Source: an uncultured Prevotella sp. (GTDB lineage: Bacteria; Bacteroidota; Bacteroidia; Bacteroidales; Bacteroidaceae). From it: a DNA stretch of 64,000 nt. The notes under the pieces were generated by a model. It searched no databases. It worked only from the letters and a program-made list of their open reading frames with translations, and was not told the DNA's origin. The stretch is taken from the NCBI GenBank assembly GCA_900770395.1, contig CAAGKM010000046.1, positions 1 to 64,000 of the forward strand, given 5' to 3'. Of the stretch, positions 1-8,113 are shown piece by piece (within the stretch, counting starts at the first letter, position 1; each line of letters opens with the position of its first letter). The translations under genes and the position numbers were made by a program.

Positions 1-2
1 AG

Positions 3-353
3 CACAATAAGGCAAAACGTGACGCCGCGCACAGCGGTATGAAGTTGAGTGCATTCGCACGTTCACTTTTTCACAGTGTGAGCCTCAGGGCAAGGCTTAC
101 GGATGAGGAGAAAGAACTGTTGCGGCATCTTGGCAACAGCCGTGCGGACATGGTGAACTTTGCCAATGCCCTTTCGGGATTGAACCGTGACGAGAAACTG
201 GCTTTGTTCCGTAACCACAGAATGATGTTCGAGTGGTACAACAAAGTAGCAGACATCACCAACCTTGTAGAGGATTATTTGAAGTCCGTCATGAAGAACG
301 GCATATTCACCCAACGAACAACAAAACAGGAAAAGGAAGGAGGTAACACATGA
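3..353 (+). CDS. MobC-like mobilization accessory protein (5' end outside window)
   Basis: The frame is open from the first complete codon of the window, and the residues before the first internal Met (at 39) read HNKAKRDAAHSG, which fits the N-terminal part of plasmid MobC-type relaxosome proteins. The true start therefore probably lies upstream. The visible 117 residues form a small helical basic protein (SLRARLTDEEKELLRHLG) of the kind that binds near oriT and helps the relaxase nick DNA. Its stop overlaps the relaxase start by 4 bp, so the two are translationally coupled. Family membership is inferred from size, composition and position beside the relaxase; sequence similarity alone is modest. 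Confidence 0.65.
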   Translation, partial: HNKAKRDAAHSGMKLSAFARSLFHSVSLRARLTDEEKELLRHLGNSRADMVNFANALSGLNRDEKLALFRNHRMMFEWYNKVADITNLVEDYLKSVMKNGIFTQRTTKQEKEGGNT

Positions 354-1603
354 TAGGCAAGGCAAAGGCAATATCTCACGGCATCAATGCTATCCGCTAC
401 ATCAAAGGTGAGTCACAGCACAAGAAACATCCCGAACTGATAACCCATGTCTGTGACAGGTTCATGCCATCCGACATGGATGCAATGGGAATGTGGCTTG
501 ACATGAAAATGTCGGTTGCCAATCGTCCGAATATCAAGAACACCGTCTTGCATATCGAAGTCAGCCCGGCAATGGAGCATACAAGGAACTTCACGGCAGC
601 GGACTGGCTGGAGTTGTGGGATGAGTTTGCGGAAGAGTTCGACAAGCAAGTAATCCATGATGACAAAGGCAATGTGGTTTCCCCTAAGACAAACATTTCA
701 GGAAGCAAGCACACGGTCTGGCTGCATGAGGAATCCGACAGCGGTGTTCCGCATCTTCATGCCGCAGTGTGCCGTGTGGATGAGGATGGGAACATCAACA
801 ATGACCACCAGATACACCTCCGCGCACAACGGGCAGCGGAAGCAGTGGCTCGCAAGCGAGGCTGGAAGACAGCCCAGACTATACGCAAAACAAACATCCA
901 AACCGTATCAGAGGACTGCATGGCTGTATTAAAGTCCATGCCGCAATGGTCATGGGATGCGTATGTCCGAAGACTGGAAGCGAAAGGCTATGATGTCCGT
1001 TTGCGTACAGACAAAGATAATGTTGTCCGTGGCTATGTCCTGCGAAAAGGCAATGCGAAGTACAAGGCTTCGGAACTTGGGATTGGAAGAAACCTCATGG
1101 CATCGAAGATAGATAGCACTTGGGCGAAATTACATCAAACCGACAATCGCCAGGCACAAAGACCTGTGCAAAGACAGGCTTCTAATTCACAAGGCAGAAC
1201 ATCCCTTATCCAAAAGGCAAGGACAAACAACGCACAGGAGCAGCGCAGCAACTTTATCGTGGAGAGATACACAAGTCCTTCACCAGACAGAAGCAAAGTA
1301 AGCATTGAACATGACGGCATGGACTTCACACGGTATATTCCAAACGACATCATCCGCTTCTTTGATGACGAGTTTGATTACCGTGAGGTTGCCAACTGGC
1401 AGCCGCTTACCAATCTGGCTATGGCATACTTCACCATGCTTGCTGTTCCTGATGTAGTTCCGTCTGGCGGTGGAGGCGGCAGTTCTTCCGACCAAGGTTG
1501 GGGACGGGACAGTGATGAGGACGAGAAAGACTGGGCACGTCGTTGTGCGCAAGCGGCAACGGTAAAGTTAGGGCGCAAGCCCAAATCTGGTTACAGACGA
1601 TAA
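350..1603 (+). CDS. mobB: MOBP-type relaxase/mobilization nuclease
   Basis: A 417-residue relaxase that would nick one strand at oriT and pilot DNA transfer. The N-terminal half has the Bacteroidales MOBP layout: MIGKAKAISHG start, HIEVSP at 68-73, then the three-histidine metal motif HLHAAVCRVDEDGN at 135-148. The C-terminal half is basic and glutamine-rich, ending in a glycine-rich linker (about 376-381) and a basic tail, as in mobilizable-element relaxases that contact the coupling protein. It overlaps the MobC-like gene by 4 bp and is followed 21 bp later by a small coiled-coil membrane protein. No integrase, replication gene or coupling protein is visible, so this is one edge or a remnant of a mobilizable element. 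The symbol follows Bacteroides usage and is tentative. Confidence 0.88.
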   Translation: MIGKAKAISHGINAIRYIKGESQHKKHPELITHVCDRFMPSDMDAMGMWLDMKMSVANRPNIKNTVLHIEVSPAMEHTRNFTAADWLELWDEFAEEFDKQVIHDDKGNVVSPKTNISGSKHTVWLHEESDSGVPHLHAAVCRVDEDGNINNDHQIHLRAQRAAEAVARKRGWKTAQTIRKTNIQTVSEDCMAVLKSMPQWSWDAYVRRLEAKGYDVRLRTDKDNVVRGYVLRKGNAKYKASELGIGRNLMASKIDSTWAKLHQTDNRQAQRPVQRQASNSQGRTSLIQKARTNNAQEQRSNFIVERYTSPSPDRSKVSIEHDGMDFTRYIPNDIIRFFDDEFDYREVANWQPLTNLAMAYFTMLAVPDVVPSGGGGGSSSDQGWGRDSDEDEKDWARRCAQAATVKLGRKPKSGYRR

Positions 1604-1624
1604 CAATAAAACTTTTGTATCATT

Positions 1625-2191
1625 ATGAAGATAACAGACACAGATACACTTCGGGCGGAGCTTGAACAGTTCTCGACCGAACAACAAAGAGAGAAAACCC
1701 AACAGGAAACACAGGAGACCATTGAGGCTGTCGATAATCAGTTGGTTTCCTTGCGTAAACTTCTTAATGAAGTCAAGGAATTAAGAAAGGAGTTCTTGAA
1801 TATTCACAGCAGTCTGAGAAACACCCTTAATAGGGAAAATATGGCAAAGAAGGCTTTGCAAGCTGCTGCGGATAGTGCGGACAATGTTGTGAGCGGCATC
1901 TGTAATGCCATTGTCAAGGCAGAACGAGATACCGTCATCCCTGCAAAAGTTGATGAAAGCGAGTTGGCAAAATTGAAGAAGTACGTGGATTGTCAAATCA
2001 CAAAGGACAAGGAACTGATTACGCAGCATCAAAAGGTTCTGGAACGGATGATGGAAAATCACAGGACGGAATTAGCCAAACACCTCCGCAAAAGTGAAGG
2101 CATTTGGCTATCTGACCGCTGGATGAAAATAATATTTTGTGTTTATACGCTCTGTATGCTTGTAGTGTCCTTATGGGCATTTCTAAGATGA
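1625..2191 (+). CDS. Coiled-coil mobilization-associated protein with C-terminal membrane anchor
   Basis: A 188-residue protein. Residues 1-140 are charged and heptad-like (ELEQFSTEQQREKTQQETQE, then KLLNEVKELRKEFL), predicting a long coiled coil. Residues 166-187 form one hydrophobic helix (MKIIFCVYTLCMLVVSLWAF) at the extreme C-terminus, so it is probably tail-anchored with the coiled coil in the cytoplasm. It follows the relaxase by 21 bp in the same direction. Small proteins of this type commonly follow relaxases in Bacteroidales mobilizable elements; their exact job is unknown. It could tether the relaxosome to the membrane, which is inference only. Confidence 0.6.
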   Translation: MKITDTDTLRAELEQFSTEQQREKTQQETQETIEAVDNQLVSLRKLLNEVKELRKEFLNIHSSLRNTLNRENMAKKALQAAADSADNVVSGICNAIVKAERDTVIPAKVDESELAKLKKYVDCQITKDKELITQHQKVLERMMENHRTELAKHLRKSEGIWLSDRWMKIIFCVYTLCMLVVSLWAFLR

Positions 2192-2353
2192 CGGAACTAT
2201 TATTATCCCCAAGGTTTTGAACATTCTTATACGTGTATCAGGTTGTTGGTTTTTAGCTATAGATTATGCGGGAAACCAACAATTTTCGATACATTCTTAA
2301 TCCTCATTCAGCCAAATCATTCTTTTATAAGGTAGTTCGTAGGATAAATTCCT
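2192..2353. other. Gap between convergent gene blocks
   Basis: A 162 bp AT-rich gap between the + strand mobilization genes and the - strand transporter operon. I see no RNA gene, clear terminator hairpin or attachment site in it. Confidence 0.5.
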
Positions 2354-2749
2354 TTATTCGGAGTATATTTTCAATCTTTTCCATGATTGAACACAGAGTA
2401 TTCCACTTACTATGAGTATCACAGGCAGCAACGGCATTTGAACCATGCTGAAGCCTGTAAACAGTTCGCTGGTGTGGAACAAGTTGAAAAGGAACATAAG
2501 TGTTGCAAGTATAGCATTGGCAATACTCAAATAATGTTTGCTTCCATACAGGGTACACAAGATGCCGCATACGGGTATCAGGTAAGTTACCGTTATCATG
2601 AAGGTAAGTAAACCTGCGGGAGCAGCACCGCTATCGCTTATGGCAATAGGCTCGCTCCAGAAAAGCGGCATGAGGTCAGCTAGTGAATGACAGGTCAGGC
2701 CGCACATGACGACCATCCATAAAATTGAAATCTTGATTTTCTTTTCCAT
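2354..2749 (-). CDS. Small four-helix membrane protein of unknown function
   Basis: 131 residues with four hydrophobic segments, around 7-25, 47-67, 73-92 and 100-121, and short polar loops: a small polytopic inner-membrane protein. It starts 18 bp after the outer-membrane barrel gene and is the last gene of the MMPL transporter operon, so it is probably co-transcribed. I do not recognise the family. It could be an accessory subunit of the transporter, based on position only. A weak overlapping frame on the same strand (2325-2570) looks like a shadow. Confidence 0.6.
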   Translation of the reverse strand: MEKKIKISILWMVVMCGLTCHSLADLMPLFWSEPIAISDSGAAPAGLLTFMITVTYLIPVCGILCTLYGSKHYLSIANAILATLMFLFNLFHTSELFTGFSMVQMPLLPVILIVSGILCVQSWKRLKIYSE

Positions 2750-2767
2750 AATTGATTTATTAATTGA

Positions 2768-4003
2768 TTAAAAACTGTATTTTAACTTTATCCATACTTC
2801 AGAATTCTTGTCGTACATGGCAAACTGTCCTTTGTCTGCATGAAACAAGTCGTATCCCAAGAAAGCATGTATCTGGTCTGTCAAGGCATAGTCGGCATAC
2901 AACCTGTTGTATATTCCACCGTTAGCCACATCAATATAGCCGAAGTTGGAAAGGGAAAGCGTATTGTGCAGCATGTCTTTTGAAATACGGACGGTAGCCA
3001 TTCCAGAGTTACGGTAAGATGAAATACCCTTCATATTACCACTGATGCGTTTGTGGGAATACTGAACGCCCAACTGCCAGTCGTTTCCAGCATACCAGTC
3101 TAATCCTATGAGAGCATTTGTACTGTTACGAGTAACGACCGAAGCATCAATAACAGGCTCTTGTGCTTCTCCGAAGTATTCTGCAGCTTCCGCACGAACA
3201 ACAAACTTTCCTAAAGGAATGGAAAGGTCAGCTCCGAGCATAGTCATTCTATGGTGTTCGCCTTTGCATAGCAGTGTACCGTTTTCTGTCAATGTCTTGC
3301 TGAATACAGGCATCTTGTTCCAAGTTCGCAGTACATAGACATTAAAGTCACCACCGCTGAGATAAGCACCTATACGTCCACCATACTCAACGTTTTTGAA
3401 TTTCTTTTCTGGCGCATTGTCCAAATTGATGGAATATGGAGTTGCGACATTAGGAAGACTGACAGCCCAAGGGTTGTTTTCGTCCGTAGATAATTCATAA
3501 AACGAACTTACTGGAATGACAATCGCTTCGACACTCCACTTAGGACGGGTATATTTTACTTTTATACCGTTCACTGGCACACGGATGTCATCATAATCCT
3601 GTGTCAGGAACTCGGTGAAGTCCATAGGCGAGATGATGTCGGTAATGCGCATGGCATCCGCCACACCCCACGTTATGATCTGCCGTCCGGCACGGATATC
3701 CCAGCCAGATTTGCTGTAATACAGATATGCCTCACGAAGCGAAAATCCACTCTGGTCTTTCAGCAGACTGTTATAGACTACATTCGCCGAGACAAACATG
3801 CCGGCATTGCCTTTCTCCAATGTCAGTTCACCTCTCACACGGCTTCGGGATGCCATCCAGTCGTTTGGGCTTTCGGTGCGGAGTGCATGGTAGGTGTCAA
3901 CAAATCCTTTGACACCCACATGCAACTCATCGTTTCCGTCCTGCGCCAAGGCTGGAAGAAAAGCCATGCAAAGCAAGGAAATGAGAAAAAGTCTTGTCCT
4001 CAT
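2768..4003 (-). CDS. Outer-membrane beta-barrel protein (DUF1302-like) of the MMPL operon
   Basis: 411 residues with a signal peptide (FLISLLCMAFLPALAQ, cleavage near 20) and many alternating amphipathic strands, ending in a C-terminal aromatic (KLKYSF), the usual outer-membrane barrel signature. The stretch GRQIITWGVADAMRITD resembles the DUF1302-type barrels found beside MMPL exporters and LolA-like proteins. It overlaps the upstream LolA-like gene by 4 bp. The likely role is as the outer-membrane partner of a lipid or lipophile export route across the periplasm. The family name is tentative; barrel topology and signal peptide are clear. Confidence 0.7.
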   Translation of the reverse strand: MRTRLFLISLLCMAFLPALAQDGNDELHVGVKGFVDTYHALRTESPNDWMASRSRVRGELTLEKGNAGMFVSANVVYNSLLKDQSGFSLREAYLYYSKSGWDIRAGRQIITWGVADAMRITDIISPMDFTEFLTQDYDDIRVPVNGIKVKYTRPKWSVEAIVIPVSSFYELSTDENNPWAVSLPNVATPYSINLDNAPEKKFKNVEYGGRIGAYLSGGDFNVYVLRTWNKMPVFSKTLTENGTLLCKGEHHRMTMLGADLSIPLGKFVVRAEAAEYFGEAQEPVIDASVVTRNSTNALIGLDWYAGNDWQLGVQYSHKRISGNMKGISSYRNSGMATVRISKDMLHNTLSLSNFGYIDVANGGIYNRLYADYALTDQIHAFLGYDLFHADKGQFAMYDKNSEVWIKLKYSF

Positions 4004-4773
4004 AATCCTTTCTCCAGTTTTGAAACCGTGAACATGGAAGCGTTTAGCTTCATGTCATATTTCAAATTCTTCATCACGATAATGGTTTTGTGTCCAGTCT
4101 GTACATTCACCATCTCCATACGGTGTTTTGACCAAAAACCTTGTACCTTGGTGATTTCCGAAACCGTAAGCACACGGTGGAGCTTGTTCAGCTTGTCATA
4201 ATATTCCACACGAATACCCGTCAGACAATCTTGTGCTATCCATGTCACTTTGCGAGAATAAATCTCATGCTTATCTACAGGCACGGATTCAACCACCCAA
4301 CATTTCTTGCCGTTACGTGTCTCGGTGCGCAACAGTTTGTGCTTGTCCTCGTCGATATTCCGGTCGCCCATATCATCGTAAGTGAAGTCTGTTCCCATGA
4401 AATAATCCGTTTTAGAGGACGAGCCGCTGATGCGCCGGGTTTTCTTCATTGCTGGCAGATAGAGCCATTTGTCATCATCTTTTCCAATATTGTCGTAGTC
4501 CCAAGTAAGGAATCCTGTACCTTTCACGTCGCCAGGATAGGTGAAGAACATGACTTTCTTAGTGTCCTTCCCTACGTCCATTGACCACGACTCCACCTTG
4601 CGCTCACGCTTGCTGCCGTTCTTTTTTACAAGGGTAAGTTCCATCTGAGCGTAGCGCGTGTCTCCATCGGGACGGTCATCTACCTTTTTCATAATGTCAC
4701 GCCCTGATAACTGTTGTGCCTGTGCGGCAACTGCGGCAAATAGGATTGCCAATGCTAAAAATACCTTTTTCAT
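4000..4773 (-). CDS. LolA-like periplasmic outer-membrane lipoprotein-sorting protein
   Basis: 257 residues: signal peptide MKKVFLALAILFAAVAAQAQ, then an eleven-strand-type LolA-like fold with the motif GRDIMKKVDDRPDGDTRYAQ and, in the middle, WDYDNIGKDDDKWLYLPAMK and RRISGSSKTDYFMGTDF-type residues. This is typical of the outer membrane lipoprotein-sorting family that accompanies MMPL/RND transporters in Bacteroidetes. It probably carries a lipidic cargo from the transporter towards the outer membrane. It overlaps both neighbours by 4 bp (transporter upstream, barrel downstream), so the three genes act as one unit. It is distinct from housekeeping LolA; the cargo is unknown. Confidence 0.82.
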   Translation of the reverse strand: MKKVFLALAILFAAVAAQAQQLSGRDIMKKVDDRPDGDTRYAQMELTLVKKNGSKRERKVESWSMDVGKDTKKVMFFTYPGDVKGTGFLTWDYDNIGKDDDKWLYLPAMKKTRRISGSSSKTDYFMGTDFTYDDMGDRNIDEDKHKLLRTETRNGKKCWVVESVPVDKHEIYSRKVTWIAQDCLTGIRVEYYDKLNKLHRVLTVSEITKVQGFWSKHRMEMVNVQTGHKTIIVMKNLKYDMKLNASMFTVSKLEKGL

Positions 4774-7139
4774 TTTTCTATTTGATTTGAATGTTTAATA
4801 TCTTCTTTTCCAAACACATGAAAACCTTTTACCAATACCGGTGTAATGAACAAGTCGGAAAGCAATGCCGTCATTATGCCTATCACTGCCAGCCAACCGA
4901 AGTTGAAGAACTGAAGGCAGCATGAGTCCATGAATCCCGCAAAGACAGCCGAGGTAATGATGGAAGTCGTGACTATCGCCACACCGACAACACGGAATGT
5001 TCGTTGTATGGCGGTACGGTAAATACTTGTGCGGTCATACTCCAATTTTGAATGGTTGATGAAATGAATAGTGTCATCGACAGCCATACCGAGCATCATC
5101 GGAATGATGCAGGCGGTCATCATGTCAAGCGGTATGCCGCTCCATCCCATATAGCCTCCCACGCAAATAGCCGGGAACAGATTAGGTATAAGACCTATCA
5201 GACCGATACGGACACTTTGGAACACTATCATCAATATCATTCCGATGATGAGCACTGAAATCAAGAACGACTGTATTTGTCCGCGCACAAGATACTGCAT
5301 CATCGTGGTGAACTGTGGAAGATTGCCTACTGCCGTCACCTTTGCATTGGGAAACAGTTCTGCCGCACGTCTTTCTATATCAGCAAGTTCCCGTTCTGAC
5401 TCACCTGAATTATAGGTAGGCATCTCCACCATCAGACGCAGACGGCGGTAGTCGTAATCCATCCAGTATTCCGACTCCGTACCGCCCGCATTTTCATAAA
5501 GCAACATCATCTGAGCTACTTCGTCCTCATTGTCGGGAATACGGTAATACTTCTTGTCATTGCCGTTGAGCGTTTGGTTCAGGTCCTTCAGAATGTCGAG
5601 TATGGAGGTGGTGCGCTTTGTCAGCGGATATTCCTCGGTTATCTTCGTCAGTTGTTCCAATTTCTTGAGATTTTCCGGTTGCTTTGCCTGACCGTTTTCT
5701 GGAAACTCTACCATCAGATCGTATGAATATAGCGAACCGAGTTCCGACTTGCTCACTTGCAGCAGTTTGTTCACGTATGGCACTTTCTCTCCCATAGTAC
5801 GCTCCATGTCAAAAGCAGGTTCCATGCGCCATACTCCGATACCGAGGAATATACACAAAAGAAAAAACACGGTCATGATTGTCTTGGGATGGCGTAGGTC
5901 AAAATCACCGATATGCACCATAATTTTTGACCAGCGTGTGTCGCTCTCTTCCGTAAAGTTCCGTCTTGGTTTCTTGTTACGTCCGAATGACAGCAATATC
6001 GGAGTGACAAGTATCGTTGTTAGCATAACAAACAGCACACTGAGCGATGTGTGGATACCGATAAATGCAACAGGACGTATCGGCACGATGAGGAAAGAAA
6101 GCAGAGACACGATGGTAGTGCATCCGCAGAAGAATACCGGCCATCCTGTTTCCTTGAAAGTTTCCACTACCGCCTGTCTGCGCCGTCCATGTATCATCAT
6201 CCGCTTTCCGAAGAACGAGAACAGATGGATGTTATAGGCTATCGACACAGCAAACGCCAGTATCACAGGTATGATTCTCGTTGCCGAATCGACATACAGC
6301 CCCAATGCTCCTGCTATGCCAAACGTGATGAGCAAGCCGCCGAATGTACCTATGAAAGGAGCTATGATGCCACGCACAGAACGGGTCATTATCAGCATGA
6401 CAATGATGGAAATCAGAATGGCAAATTTTACCAGTCGGCTCATTTCCATACCGATAAATTCAATCTTCTGTTGGCTGCAGTATGGCATTCCCGTAGCTTT
6501 CGGATGTAGTGAAGCATATTGCGGTTTGTGGATGATACGATCAACTTCCCCTCCCGTCAGAATATCAGGAGCGACTGTTGTCTCTTTCTTCCACACCGAA
6601 TCTTCTGGGAACGGACGTAGCTTGATGACAATCCATGACAGTTTGCCGTCCTTGGATATTAGCTTACGTGCTACCTCTGGCTTGCTGTAAGCCCGTTGTC
6701 TCACAGAATCCAGTCCGGATTTATTCTGTGGTATTTCTTCTGGCACAATCTGTTCTATTGCCATTCCTTCCTCGTTGCCAACAAGAAACTCGATGTCGGT
6801 AAGCGACGTGATTTTATCCACATACGAAATGCTGTCAAGCAGTTCGTTCGACAATGCCCGAAGCGTTTCCAGATTCCGTTTGGTGAAGTGATTGTCACAC
6901 TCAGTAAGCACACCCACGAAATAATCGTTTCCGAATTGCGCCTTGAACTCGTCAGTTTTCACCAGCATCGGATCTCCCTCAATGAAGTAATCATCGAAGG
7001 ATGTCTGCACTACTAATTTCTTAACTCCCATTACCGACAGTACCATGACTGCGGCAAATGCCGCAAGCACCCACCAGCGTGCCTGCAACAACCGTTCGGC
7101 AAATGTTCCGAACTTTTCATTGATTTTTTCTATTTTCAT
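4770..7139 (-). CDS. MMPL/RND-superfamily transporter
   Basis: 789 residues with RND topology: one helix near 20-37 (WWVLAAFAAVMVLSVMGV), a periplasmic domain to about 230, five helices (about 232-385), a helix near 415, a second periplasmic domain and five helices near 635-775. The sequence ACIIPMMLGMAVDDTIHFI in the second half is the conserved MMPL/SSD-like segment. Such transporters export lipids, hopanoids or hydrophobic drugs using the proton gradient. It is the first gene of an operon with LolA-like, outer-membrane barrel and small membrane proteins. It faces a TetR gene with a 23 bp inverted-repeat operator just upstream, so it is probably repressed by that regulator and induced by a hydrophobic ligand. 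Confidence 0.87.
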   Translation of the reverse strand: MKIEKINEKFGTFAERLLQARWWVLAAFAAVMVLSVMGVKKLVVQTSFDDYFIEGDPMLVKTDEFKAQFGNDYFVGVLTECDNHFTKRNLETLRALSNELLDSISYVDKITSLTDIEFLVGNEEGMAIEQIVPEEIPQNKSGLDSVRQRAYSKPEVARKLISKDGKLSWIVIKLRPFPEDSVWKKETTVAPDILTGGEVDRIIHKPQYASLHPKATGMPYCSQQKIEFIGMEMSRLVKFAILISIIVMLIMTRSVRGIIAPFIGTFGGLLITFGIAGALGLYVDSATRIIPVILAFAVSIAYNIHLFSFFGKRMMIHGRRRQAVVETFKETGWPVFFCGCTTIVSLLSFLIVPIRPVAFIGIHTSLSVLFVMLTTILVTPILLSFGRNKKPRRNFTEESDTRWSKIMVHIGDFDLRHPKTIMTVFFLLCIFLGIGVWRMEPAFDMERTMGEKVPYVNKLLQVSKSELGSLYSYDLMVEFPENGQAKQPENLKKLEQLTKITEEYPLTKRTTSILDILKDLNQTLNGNDKKYYRIPDNEDEVAQMMLLYENAGGTESEYWMDYDYRRLRLMVEMPTYNSGESERELADIERRAAELFPNAKVTAVGNLPQFTTMMQYLVRGQIQSFLISVLIIGMILMIVFQSVRIGLIGLIPNLFPAICVGGYMGWSGIPLDMMTACIIPMMLGMAVDDTIHFINHSKLEYDRTSIYRTAIQRTFRVVGVAIVTTSIITSAVFAGFMDSCCLQFFNFGWLAVIGIMTALLSDLFITPVLVKGFHVFGKEDIKHSNQIEK

Positions 7140-7210
7140 ATTCTCACATAATTGTTATTATTGTTTGTTTACCTTAGACTAACAGAGACACCATTATGGC
7201 GACTCAAAAA

Positions 7211-7233
7211 TGAACAATGTTTCAGTTTGTTCA
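7211..7233. promoter_or_regulatory. Inverted-repeat operator candidate for the TetR regulator
   Basis: TGAACAA (7211-7217), 9 bp, TTGTTCA (7227-7233): perfect 7 bp arms in the spacer upstream of the MMPL operon. Related TGAACA half-sites occur just before the TetR start (7924-7929) and in the terminator at 8059-8072. Length and symmetry suit a TetR dimer; the assignment is inference. Confidence 0.5.
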
Positions 7234-7270
7234 CAAAAAAAGAAGAGAGCCTCATTTCCGAAGCCCTCTC
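7234..7270 (-). terminator. Rho-independent terminator after the TetR gene
   Basis: On the - strand an imperfect GAGAGGGCTTC...GAGGCTCTC hairpin (7245-7270) is followed by seven T residues (7234-7240). It ends the TetR transcript 42 bp after the stop and separates it from the MMPL operon, which must have its own promoter. Confidence 0.65.
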
Positions 7271-7311
7271 CCTATTTTCATCAATTTCAATACGGATTAA
7301 ACCGTACCTTG

Positions 7312-7920
7312 TTATAATTGTAATATATGTTTCCATCCGTTTATTTCAAATTTAATATATTCTTCAACGATACGGGACATTTCCTCTACTGAAATCTTGT
7401 GCATCAGAATCTCTTCAAACATCGTGAACATCCACACGGTATGCAGATGAATCATAAAATCGCTCACCTTAATGTTCATCTGCGGATGAAGCTCCTTGTT
7501 GTTCTTGAACCAGACCTTGACTTGTTCCGTTGCCTTGTCCGTAAATTTCGCCTTGAAATGTTCCAGCGAAGAACCTTGTGCACCGAAAAACAAAATCCTC
7601 ATCAGCGTGCGGTTCCCACGTAAGAGATTCATATACTCTGACACGGCAAAATAAAGATACTCTTCCTGTATCATGTCCATTGCGTCTGCATAGTTTCCAT
7701 GGTGACGCTCAAACATAGATTCAAATGATGAGATGACAGGAGCAAGAATGGCACAAAACAGACTGTCTTTACTGGGATAGTAATTGTACAAATTGCCGAC
7801 ACCGACACCAACCTGCGATGCGATAGATCGCATGGATGCTTTCGCAAACCCTTTATGGGAAAACTCCCTTCGGCCTGCGTCCAGAATCTTTTGCTTTATG
7901 TCATCTTTTAGCGTCTGCAT
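7312..7920 (-). CDS. TetR/AcrR-family transcriptional regulator
   Basis: 202 residues from the ATG at 7920 (MQTLKDDIKQ). The frame is open for 10 more codons to a TTG, but that TTG lies inside the -7 promoter box, so it is not the start. Residues 1-50 form the TetR helix-turn-helix: ILDAGRREFSHKGFAKAS, RSIASQVGVGVGNLYNYYPS, KDSLF. The C-terminal ligand domain is unrelated to well-known members. It sits directly upstream of the MMPL lipid-type exporter operon, with a 23 bp inverted repeat between them, which fits local repression. The ligand cannot be read from sequence. Confidence 0.9.
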   Translation of the reverse strand: MQTLKDDIKQKILDAGRREFSHKGFAKASMRSIASQVGVGVGNLYNYYPSKDSLFCAILAPVISSFESMFERHHGNYADAMDMIQEEYLYFAVSEYMNLLRGNRTLMRILFFGAQGSSLEHFKAKFTDKATEQVKVWFKNNKELHPQMNIKVSDFMIHLHTVWMFTMFEEILMHKISVEEMSRIVEEYIKFEINGWKHILQL

Positions 7921-7947
7921 TACTGAACATTGTTTTGTTTTCGGGTG

Positions 7948-7980
7948 CAAAGTTACTAATTTTCTGCAATATATGCAATA
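7948..7980 (-). promoter_or_regulatory. Bacteroidetes-type promoter of the TetR gene
   Basis: Read on the - strand: TATTG (-33, 7976-7980), 20 bp, TAACTTTG (-7, 7948-7955). The ATG at 7920 lies about 20 nt after the expected start of transcription. Confidence 0.7.
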
Positions 7981-8032
7981 CCTTAAAATGATGACACAGT
8001 TAAAATCCGCTTAATATCAACGACATATCCAT

Positions 8033-8080
8033 GAAAAAAAGCCCAACAATGAACACAGTTGAACAATGTTCATTGTTGGG
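8033..8080 (-). terminator. Rho-independent terminator of the haem-uptake operon
   Basis: Perfect 14 bp stem, CCCAACAATGAACA (8042-8055) with TGTTCATTGTTGGG (8067-8080), 11 nt loop, followed on the - strand by a run of T. It lies 34 bp after the stop of the PepSY gene and marks the 3' end of the long - strand operon that starts near 17.4 kb. Confidence 0.8.
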
Positions 8081-8113
8081 TGGTGTAATGTGATACCTAA
8101 ATGTTAGGCTTTA

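Noticed and set aside
2387..2611. 74-codon + strand frame
   Set aside because: Antisense to the four-helix membrane protein; no start signal.
7921..7950. TTG start of the TetR gene
   Set aside because: Overlaps the -7 box TAACTTTG of its own promoter; ATG at 7920 gives the normal TetR N-terminus.
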